A stretch of DNA of 64,000 nt from Enchytraeus crypticus (taxonomy: Eukaryota; Annelida; Clitellata; Enchytraeida; Enchytraeidae). Where the stretch lies: positions 401,501-465,500 of the forward strand of contig CAJHZI010000513.1 in the NCBI GenBank assembly GCA_905160935.1. Direction: 5' to 3'. Below the pieces are notes generated by a model that worked only from the letters and a program-made list of their open reading frames with translations, did not search any database and was not told the origin of the DNA. The translations under genes and the position numbers were made by a program. Below, piece by piece: positions 1 to 11,100 of this stretch. The stretch's first letter is position 1. Each line of letters opens with the position of its first letter.

Positions 1-2030
1 TTACTTAACAATATTCATTTTATGTTGAAGGAACTTAGATACAAAGCACTTTGTTCTTCTGTGGATATTTGGAAAATAATATTCAGGGCTGGATTTATCC
101 TGAAGAACTAGTCAGTACTTGCTGAGGGCCCTTCCTTTAAAAAAAATAAGCTTCAAATGGTTAGTAGTTGTAACCCTGACGCAATGAACTTAAACTACAG
201 AGATTTGAAGCCATTCTTTATCAGAATCTTAACAAACGTATTTTCAAAAATGACAATGCAAAAAGCCTAATAGTTGGTATCCACAAGGACCACAACACAT
301 AAATTGCTTATCCACCGCAATTTGCATCTATTTGTAGCTGATTGATTTTTCTATACCTAGTAAAGCATATTTTGCACAATTATGGTTAGGGTTGGGTGTT
401 AGATTTAGGTTCTGCTTAATTCTAGCTACTTTAGACCCAGATGTCAACTAGGATGAATTTGAAGTAATGCTTTAGTTGCGTATGAAACTTTAATGTTGAT
501 TACTTTGTATCTACAGTTAAATTGTTTATTCAAATAAGAAACAAGAGAACACCTGTGTTTGTATGCTTCTCAATATCACTAGTTTATTCTAACAGACACA
601 CACGATATGACATAAATTATAACCCTGTCACCGATACCTGTTTTCTATATAAGTTACGATAAAGGGATCCTGCCATTTATAATCGCTATAATTATGTAGT
701 CTCCCGTACGTAGTAGTAGTAGTATTACTAGGATCGAAATTTAGAGTTCAAACATTCAGGATTGGAATCTTCACTGGTAATGCAACTAGGTAGGCATCCA
801 TCAGCTCAGACTAGCATGTTCTTTCCAAATGCACAATTTGCGTATGTTGAGGTTTCTATATTCTAGTTTTTAACGACAAATAGCTACGTCTAATTAACTT
901 GACTGTTGTAGTTCAAGTGTAAATCTCCTACTACTCTAGAAAGTATTCTATTTCACTATTAAGCGCAGCCGTATGTTCAGCAACTTGAGAAATTACTTTT
1001 GCTGTATACGAGTAACTTAAGTTTCTAAATATGGCAACGCACGCAACAATTATCTACGTCTATCACTAAACCTATCGGATTGTTCATTTTGTAGTCCATT
1101 GTTCAAGCTCAAAATCTTATTCATGTTGAGTGATCGAATATCCTTGATGTCAATAGTAATCTGCAAAATAAACAGAGAGATATAGAGCAAATTTAATTAT
1201 TTTAGGATCAAAGTAGTTGATCAAATTGTAACTGTAATTATTATATGTTGGACATTTTAGTAAAATGTATCGAGTATATCTTTGAAATGCCATCACATTT
1301 TGTCAGCGTCAGATTGAATTAGGAAATTCTGAAGGTATATTCAGATGGCAATGCTGATGCATATTGTAAGTTTAATTACTACGTCTAGTGAGTTTCAATA
1401 TTGCTTATTGCATTTCTCTCCACAGCATGATTCTTAATGACAGCCGTAGCATAGTACATGTAGCTTTATCTTGAAAGAGATTTGCCTAAAATACAATTTT
1501 GGAACATATAGCCATTCTGCGGGTGAAGTCATTACTGAACTTAGTCAGACTTGTATAACCAAATTTGTAGGACACAATGTCGTTGTGTTTAGACTAATAA
1601 TATTATTCCCTTAAAAGATAATTGGCCATATACAGATAATTAGAATTTGATGTATGCTACATTAATAGATTAGTTGTAGCGATTGCTAAGGTCAACTGAT
1701 AAACTCATCAGATCAACGGTATGTTCCATAATGAGTGTGAAATTGGACACACAGAATCGTTTGCATTATCGTCTGACTACGCATAGTGAAAGAGCGAATG
1801 AAAGTAGTTATAAAATAAAGCATTTGTAGTACTCCGTTTTCCAGTTTCTCCTATACTTCAGTACAATAACAATGATCAGTTTTATATCCAAGATTCCATA
1901 TGCTATATCAATGTTAATGCTAACAGCCAAATTTAAAACTTGAAATAGCATTATAATCACATAATACATGTACTTAGGAATCACGACAATTGAATGCCTA
2001 GGTGCACTTGGATAAGTTGGCGGAGTAGTT
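1..2030. other. AT-rich intergenic DNA
   Basis: No convincing exon, RNA gene or long repeat was seen. The only open frame of note is a 76-codon minus-strand frame at 1808-2038 that lies in the 3' flank of the next gene and has no family resemblance. Confidence 0.5.
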
Positions 2031-2038
2031 GTGATCAA

Positions 2039-2044
2039 TTTATT
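2039..2044 (-). promoter_or_regulatory. poly(A) signal of the giant repeat-protein gene
   Basis: The minus strand reads AATAAA about 108 nt downstream of the TAA stop at 2152-2154. Position and exact hexamer fit a cleavage signal; no downstream element was verified. Confidence 0.55.
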
Positions 2045-2151
2045 TGCAAATAGTTGCGAGTTAAAAGAAGACTAGAATTGATTATTACAGCAGAATTAGT
2101 TAACATAATGATTGGTATATATATATAATTTTCAACTTGCCTTCATCGTGC

Positions 2152-5100
2152 TTAACCAACAGTGGTGGTCTCAGTTTCGATTGTGGTATGGACCTCATCC
2201 CAGGTATCGGTTTCAGTGTAGGTTGTTGTGGTGATGCTCACCTCATCACGATCGGCATAGTGAGTTGTCTTAGTCGTGATTTCCTCTCTGACGCAAACCT
2301 CTTTGAAGGATTCTGTAACTGTAGTAGTGGTTGTCTTGATCGTGGAATTACCTTCCTGTTTGGTGTCAACCTTCTTGTCAGTCTTCTCGCCGAGCTTGGT
2401 TTTAACTGGGTTCTTGCACGGCTTTGTCTCAGTTGAAGACTCAGTCCATGGGAAGGTCTTTCCACTGGTTTGTGTATTTGTCTTAGCTATTACAGTCTTA
2501 GTAGTTTGAGCTGAACCAGCTGAGCTTGTTTTCTTTGTGTTTGCAGCCGAGGCAGTCTTTGAGCCACTGGTTTTCGGGGCGGATGTTGAGGACTTGGAGC
2601 TGGTAGACTGGTTGGTCGATTTGGTAGTGGAAGATTTGTTATCAGACTGGGTCTTTGTTGTTTTGTCTAGAGATTTGGAGGTAGTAGAAGATTTGTTATC
2701 AGATTGGGTCTTGGTAGTATGAACATCTTTGCTCTTATCAGTGCTAACAACTGTGCCTGTAGTCTTTGAAGTCTTGCTGTTAGCATCAGTTGAAGTTACT
2801 TTTTTATCGGTGTGGACATCCTTGGTGTGAGAATCGTCCTTCTTTACGACGGTTGTTGTGGCTTTGTTATCGTGAGTGTTGGTTACCTTCTGGTCCTTGT
2901 GCACATCAGTTGTTGTTACCTTTTTGTCGGTGTGGACATCCTTGGTGTGAGAATCATCCTTCTTTACGACGGTTGTTGTGGCTTTGTTATCGTGAGTGTT
3001 GGTTACCTTCTGGTCTTTGTGCACATCAGTTGTTGTTACCTTTTTGTCGGTGTGGACATCCTTGGTGTGAGAATCATCCTTCTTTACGACGGTAGTTGTG
3101 GCTTTGTTATCGTGAGTGTTGGTTACCTTCTGGTCCTTGTGTACATCAGTAGTTGTTACCTTTTTGTCTGTGTGGACAGCCTTGGTGTGAGAATCATCCT
3201 TCTTTACGACGGTTGTTGTGGCTTTGTTATCGTGAGTGTTGGTTACCTTCTGGTCCTTGTGCACATCAGTTGTTGTTACCTTTTTGTCGGTGTGGACATC
3301 CTTGGTGTGAGAATCATCCTTCTTTACGACGGTAGTTGTGGCTTTGTTATCGTGAGTGTTAGTTACCTTCTGGTCCTTGTGTACATCAGTAGTAGTTACC
3401 TTTTTGTCTGTGTGGACAGCCTTGGTGTGAGAATCATCCTTCTTTACGACGGTTGTTGTGGCTTTGTTATCGTGAGTGCTGGTTACCTTCTGGTCCTTGT
3501 GCACATCAGTAGTTGTTACCTTTTTGTCAGTGTGGACATCCTTGGTGTGAGAATCATCCTTCTTTACGACGGTAGTTGTGGCTTTGTTATCGTGAGTGTT
3601 GGTTACCTTCTGGTCCTTGTGTACATCAGTAGTTGTTACCTTTTTGTCAGTGTGGACATCCTTAGTGTGAGTGTTGTCCTTGTGAACGTCAATCTTGACT
3701 GTCTTGTCTGTGTGGACATCCTTGGTGTGGGAATCATCCTTCTTCACGACGGTTGTTGTGGCTTTAGTATCATGAACGTTGGTTACCTTCTGGTCCTTGT
3801 GAACATCAGTAGTTGTTACCTTTTTGTCAGTGTGGACATCCTTAGTGTGAGTGTTGTCCTTGTGAACGTCAATCTTGACTGTCTTGTCTGTGTGAACATC
3901 CTTGGTGTGAGTGTTGTCCTTGTGAACATCAACCTTGACTGTTTTGTCTGTGTGAACATCCTTGGTGTGTTTATCGTCCTTCTTCACAACGGTTGTTGTG
4001 GCCTTATTATCATGAACATTGGTTACCTTCTGGTCCTTGTGAACATCAGTAGTTGTTACCTTTTTGTCAGTGTGAACATCCTTGGTGTGAGTGTTGTCCT
4101 TGTGAACGTCAATCTTGACTGTCTTGTCTGTGTGAACATCCTTGTGTGAGTGTTGTCCTTGTGAACATCAACCTTGACTGTTTTGTCTGTGTGAACATCC
4201 TTGGTGTGTTTATCGTCCTTCTTCACAACGGTTGTTGTGGCCTTAGTATCATGAACATTGATTACCTTCTGGTCCACATCTTGTTACATGTGGATATCCT
4301 TAGTGTTTGTCCTTGTGTCAATCTGAACATCCTTGGTGTGAGTGTTGTCCTTGTGAACATCAACCTTGACTGTTTTGTCTGTGTGAACATCCTTGGTGTG
4401 TTTATCGTCCTTCTTCACAACGGTTGTTGTGGCCTTATTATCATGAACGTTGGTTACCTTCTGGTCCTTGTGAACATCAGTAGTTGTTACCTTTTTGTCA
4501 GTGTGAACATCCTTGGTGTGAGTGTTGTCCTTGTGAACGTCAATCTTGACTGTCTTGTCTGTGTGAGCATCCTTGGTGTGAGTGTTGTCCTTGTGAACAT
4601 CAACCTTGACTGTTTTGTCTGTGTGAACATCCTTGGTGTGTTTATCGTCCTTCTTCACAACGGTTGTTGTGGCCTTAGTGTCATGAACGTTGGTTACCTT
4701 ATGGTCCTTGTGTACATCTGTAGTTGTTACCTTTTTGTCAGTGTGAACATCCTTGGTGTGAGTGTTGTCCTTGTGAACGTCAATCTTGACTGTTTTGTCT
4801 GTGTGCACATCCTTGGTGTGTTTATCGTCCTTCTTCACAACGGTTGTTGTGGCCTTAGTGTCATGAACGTTGGTTACCTTATGGTCCTTGTGTACATCTG
4901 TAGTTGTTACCTTTTTGTCAGTGTGAACATCCTTGGTGTGAGTGTTGTCCTTGTGAACGTCAATCTTGACTGTTTTGTCTGTGTGCACATCCTTGGTGTG
5001 TTTATCGTCCTTCTTCACAACGGCTGTTGTGGCCTTAGTGTCATGAACGTTGGTTACCTTATGGTCCTTGAGTACATCTGTAGTTGTTACCTTTTTGTCA

Positions 5101-8100
5101 GTGTGAACATCCTTGGTGTGAGTGTTGTCCTTGTGAACGTCAATCTTGACTGTTTTGTCTGTGTGAACATCCTTGGTGTGAGTGTTGTCCTTGTGAACAT
5201 CAACCTTGACCGTTTTGTCTGTGTGCACATCCCTGGTGTGTTTATCGTCCTTCTTCACAACGGTTGTTGTGGCCTTAGTGTCATGAACGTTGGTTACCTT
5301 ATGGTCCTTGTGTACATCTGTAGTTGTTACCTTTTTGTCAGTGTGGACATCCTTAGTGTGAGTGTTGTCCTTGTGAACGTCAATCTTGACTGTTTTGTCT
5401 GTGTGAACATCTTTGGTGTGTTTATCGTCCTTCTTTACCACCGTGGTTGTCACCTTGGTATCTTTTCCTGTTGTGACCTTGTGATCCTTGTGTACATCAT
5501 GCTTGTCTACCGTCTTGTCAGTATGGACATCCTTAGTGTGTGTGTCTTTGTGAACATCAGTCTTAACGGTCTTGTCTGTGTGTACATCTGTCTTGTGTGT
5601 ATCGTCCTTCTTTACCACAGTGGTTGTTACCTTGGTATCTTTTCCTGTTGTGACTTTGTGATCCTTGTGTACATCATGCTTGACTACCGTCTTGTCCGTA
5701 TGGACATCCTTAGTGTGGGTGTCTTTGTGAACATCGGTCTTAACGGTCTTGTCTGTATGTACATCTGTTTTGTGAGTGTCGTCCTTCTTTACCACAGTGG
5801 TTGTTACCTTGGTATCCTTTCCTGTTGTGACTTTGTGATCCTTGTGCACATCATGCTTGACTACCGTCTTGTCAGTATGGACATCCTTAGTGTGGGTGTC
5901 TTTGTGAACATCGGTCTTAACGGTCTTGTCTGTATGTACATCTGTCTTGTGTGTGTCGTCTTTCTTTACCACAGTGGTTGTTACCTTGGTATCTTTTCCC
6001 GTTGTGACTTTGTGATCCTTGTGTACATCATGCTTGACTACCGTCTTGTCCGTATGGACATCCTTAGTGTGGGTGTCTTTGTGAACATCGGTCTTAACGG
6101 TCTTGTCTGTGTGTACATCTGTTTTGTGAGTGTCGTCCTTCTTTACCACAGTGGTTGTTACCTTGGTATCCTTTCCTGTTGTGACTTTGTGATCCTTGTG
6201 CACATCATGCTTGACTACCGTCTTGTCCGTATGGATATCCTTAGTGTGGGTGTCTTTGTGAACATCGGTCTTAACGGTCTTGTCTGTATGTACATCTGTC
6301 TTGTGTGTGTCGTCTTTCTTTACCACAGTGGTTGTTACCTTGGTATCTTTTCCCGTTGTGACTTTGTGATCCTTGTGTACATCATGCTTGACTACCGTCT
6401 TGTCCGTATGGACATCCTTAGTGTGGGTGTCTTTGTGAACATCGGTCTTAACGGTCTTGTCTGTGTGTACATCTGTTTTGTGAGTGTCGTCCTTCTTTAC
6501 CACAGTGGTTGATACCTTGGTATCTTTTCCTGTTGTGACTTTGTGATCCTTGTGTACATCATGCTTGACTACCGTCTTGTCCGTATGGACATCCTTAGTG
6601 TGGGTGTCTTTGTGAACATCAGTCTTAACGGTCTTGTCTGTATGTACATCTGTCTTGTTGTGTCGTCTTTCTTACCACAGTGGTTGATACCTTGGTATCT
6701 TTTCCTGTTGTGACTTTGTGATCCTTGTGTACATCATGCTTGACTACCGTCTTGTCCGTATGGACATCCTTAGTGTGGGTGTCTTTGTGAACATCGGTCT
6801 TAACGGTCTTGTCTGTGTGTACATCTGTTTTGTGAGTGTCGTCCTTCTTTACCACAGTGGTTGATACCTTGGTATCTTTTCCTGTTGTGACTTTGTGATC
6901 CTTGTGTACATCATGCTTGACTACCGTCTTGTCCGTATGGACATCCTTAGTGTGGGTGTCTTTGTGAACATCGGTCTTAACGGTCTTGTCTGTGTGTACA
7001 TCTGTTTTGTGAGTGTCGTCCTTCTTTACCACAGTGGTTGTTACCTTGGTATCTTTTCCTGTTGTGACTTTGTGATCCTTGTGTACATCATGCTTGACTA
7101 CCGTCTTGTCCGTATGGACATCCTTAGTGTGGGTGTCTTTGTGAACATCAGTCTTGACGGTCTTGTCTGTGTGTACATCTGTCTTGTGTGTCTCCTCTTT
7201 CTTTACCACCAGTGGTTGTTACCGTGGTGTCAGTTGGCTTGTGTGCTCTGGGTTCTTATGGCTTATCTGTTGGTGTTGTTTTTCGTGGGCTTGGTGCAGT
7301 TTGCTTGTGTTGCCTCTGGTTTTCGTATCTGTTGGTTTGTGGTTTCGGGGTCTTGTGGTCCAGTTGCTTTGTGTGGGTTCTGGTTTCTTTCTGTTGCTTG
7401 TGTGTTTCGTTTGGTCTTGGTGTCTTTGGCTGTGTGCGCTGTTTCTTATCTGTTGGCTTGTGTGTCGATGGTCTGGTGTCAGTGGGCTTGTGTGCTCTGG
7501 TTTCTTAGCTGTTGTTGGTGTGTTTCGTGGTCTTGGTGTCAGTTGGCTGTGTGGCTCTGGCTTTCCTTATCTTGTTGGTTTTTTGTTTCTCGTTGGTCTT
7601 GGTGTCAGTTGCTTTGTGGGCTCGGTTTCTTATCTGTTGGCCTGGGGTTGGTTTCGTGGGTCTTGGTGTCTTGGCTTGTGTGGGCTCTGGTTTCTTATCT
7701 GATGGCTTGTGAGTTTCGTGGGTCTTGGTGTCAGTTGGCTTGTGTGACTCTGGTTTCTTATCTGCTGGTTTGTGTGTTTCGTGGGTCTTGGTGTCAGTTG
7801 GCTTGTGTGGCTGTGGTTTCTTATCTGTTGGCTTGTGTGTTTCGTGGGTCTTGGTGTCAGTTGGCTTGTGTGACTCTGGTTTCTTATCTGTTGGTTTGTG
7901 TGTTTCGTGGGTCTTGGTGTCAGTTGGCTTGTGTGGCTGTGGTTTCTTATCTGTTGGGTTGTGTGTTTCGCTGGTCTTGGTGTCAGTTGGCTTGTGTGGC
8001 TCTGGTTTCTTATCTGTTGGCTTGTGTGTTTCGTGTTTCTTGGTGTCAGTTGGCTTGTGTGGCTCTGGTTTCTTATCTGATGGCTTGTGAGTTTCGTGGG

Positions 8101-11100
8101 TCTTGGTGTCAGTTGGCTTGTGTGGCTCTGGTTTCTTATCTGCTGGCTTGTGTGTTTCGTGGGTCTTGGTGTCAGTTGGCTTGTGTGTCTGTGGTTTCTT
8201 ATCTGTTGGTTTGTGTGTTTCCTGGGTCTTGGTGTCAGTTGGCTTGTGTGGCTCTGGTTTCTTATCTGTTGGCTTGTGTGTTTCGTGGGTCTTAGTGTCA
8301 GTTGGCTTGTGTGGCTGTGGTTTCTTATCTGTTGGTTTGTGTGTTTCGTGGGTCTTGGTGTCAGTTGGCTTGTGTGGCTCTGGTTTCCTATCTGTTGGGT
8401 TGTGTGTTTCGTGGGACTTGGTGTCAGTTGGCTTGTGTGGCTGTGGTTTCTTATCTGTTGGTTTTTGGGTTTCGTGGGTCTTGGTGTCAGTTGGCTTGTG
8501 TGGCTCTGGTTTCTTATCTGATGGCTTGTGAGTTTCGTGGGTCTTGGTGTCAGTTGGCTTGTGTGACTCTGGTTTCTTATCTGCTGGTTTGTGTGTTTCG
8601 TGGGTCTTGGTGTCAGTTGGCTTGTGTGGCTCTGGTTTCTTATCTGTTGGCTTGTGTGTTTCGTGGGTCTTGGTGTCAGTTGGCTTGTGTGACTCTGGTT
8701 TCTTATCTGTTGGTTTGTGTGTTTCGTGGGTCTTGGTGTCAGTTGGCTTGTGTGGCTGTGGTTTCTTATCTGTTGGGTTGTGTGTTTCGTGGGTCTTGGT
8801 GTCAGTTGGCTTGTGTGGCTCTGGTTTCTTATCTGTTGGCTTGTGTGTTACGTGGGTCTTGTGGGTCATTTGGCTTGTGTGGCGCTTGGCTCCTTATCTT
8901 TGGCTGTGTGTGATGCGTGGTCTTGGTTCAGTTGGGCTTGTGTTGTTCGGGTTTCTTATCATGTTGGTTGTTGTTGTTCGTGTTTCTTGGTGCATTGGCT
9001 TGTGGGGCTCTGGTTTCTTATCTGGTTGGCCTTTGTGTTTCGTGGTCTTGGTGTCAGTTGGCTTAGTGTGGCTCTGGTTTCTTATCTGTTGGCTTGTGTG
9101 TTTCGTGTGTCTTGGTGTCAGTTGGTGTGTGTGGGTGTGGCTTTTTGTCGGTTGGTTTGTGTGTTTCGTGGGTCTTGCTATCTGTTGGCTTGTGTGGCTT
9201 TGGTGTTTTATCTGTTGGTTTGTGTGTTTCGTGGGTCTTGGTGTCAGTTGGCTTGTGTGGCTCTGGCTTCTTATCTGTTGGCTTGTGTGTTTCGTGGGTC
9301 TTGGTGTCAGTTGGCTTGTGTGGCTCTGTTTCTTATCTGTTGGCTTTGGGTTTCGTGGTCTTTGGTCGTGTTGGCTTTGTGCTCTGGCTTCCTATCGTTG
9401 TCTTTGTGTGTTTTCGTGTGGTCTTGGTGTCATTGGCTTGTGTTGCGCTGGTTTCTTATATCTGTTGCTTGTGTGTTTCGTGGTTCTTGGTGCAGTTGGC
9501 TTGTGTTGCATCGTTTCTATTCTGTTTGCTTGTGTGGGTTTCGTGGTTTTGGTGTCAGTTGGCTTGTGTGGCCTCCTGGCTTCTTATCTGTTGGGTTTGT
9601 GTGTTTCGTGGGTCCTTGGTGTCAGTTGGCTTTGTGTGGCTTTGGTTTCTTCTCTGTTGGGCGTGTGTGTTTCGGTGGTTCTTGGTGCAGTTGGCGTGTT
9701 GGCGCTGGCTTCTTATTTTGGCTTGTGTTATTCGTGGGTCTTGGTGTCAGTTTGGCTTTTGTGGTTTCTGGTTTTCTTATCTGTTGGCTATGTGTTTTTC
9801 TGTTTCTGGTGTCATTGGCTTGTGGGGCTCTGGTTTTCTTTCTGTTGGCTTGTTGTGTTTCGTGGGTCTTGTGTCAGTTGCTTGGTGGCCTCTGGTTTCT
9901 TATCTGTTCTTGTTTGTGCGTTTCGTGTGTCTTGGTGTCAGTTGGTGTGTGTGGGTGTGGCTTTTTGTCGGTTGGTTTGTGTGTTTCGTGGGTCTTGCTA
10001 TCTGTTGGCTTGTGTGGCTTTGGTGTTTTATCTGTTGGTTTGTGTGTTTCGTGGGTCTTGGTGTCAGTTGGCTTGTGTGGCTCTGGCTTCTTATCTGTTG
10101 GCTTGTGTGTTTCGTGGGTCTTGCTGTCAGTTGGCTTGTGTGGCTCTGGTTTCTTATCTGTTGGCTTGTGTGTTTCGTGGGTCTTGGTGTCAGTTGGCTT
10201 GTGTGGCTCTGGTTTCTTATCTGTTGGCTTGTGTGTTTCGTGGGTCTTGGTGTCAGTTGGCTTGTGTGGCTCTGGTTTCTTATCTGTTGGCTTGTGTGTT
10301 TCGTGGGTTTTGGTGTCAGTTGGCTTGTGTGGCTCTGGCTTCTTATCTGTTGGTTTGTGTGTTTCGTGGGTCTTGGTGTCAGTTGGCTTGTGTGGCTCTG
10401 GTTTCTTGTCTGTTGGCTTGTGTGTTTCGTGGGTCTTGGTGTCAGTTGGCTTGTGTGGCTGTGGTTTCTTATCTGTTGGCTTGTGTGTTTCGTGGGTCTT
10501 GGTGTCAGTTGGCTTATGTGGGTGTGGCTTGTTGTCGGTTGGTTTGTGTGTTTCGTGGGTCTTGGTATCCGTTGGCTTGTGTGGCTTTGGTGTTTTATCT
10601 GTTGGTTTGTGTGTTTCGTGGGTCTTGGTGTCAGTTGGCTTGTGTGGCTCTGGTTTCTTATCTGTTGGCTTGTGTGTTTCGTGGGTCTTGGTGTCTGTTG
10701 GCTTGTGTGGCTTTGGTGTTTTGTCTGTTGGTTTGTGTGTTTCGTGGGTCTTGGTGTCAGTTGGTGTGTGTGGGTGTGGCTTTTTAACTATAGGTTTGTG
10801 TGTTTCGTGTGTTTTGGTGTCAGTTGGCTTGTGTGGCTGTGGTTTCTTATCTGTTGGCTTGTGAGTTTCGTGTGTCTTGGTTGGCTTATGTGGCTCTGGT
10901 TTCTTATCTGTTGGTTTGTGTGTTTCGTGGGTCTTGGTGTCAGTTGGTGTGTGTGGGTGTGGTTTTTTGTCTGTTGGTTTGTGTGTTTCGTGGGTTTTGG
11001 TGTCAGTTGGCTTGTGTGGCTGTGGTTTCTTATCTGTTGGCTTGTGAGTTTCGTGTGTCTTGGTTGGCTTATGTGGCTCTGGTTTCTTATCTGTTGGTTT

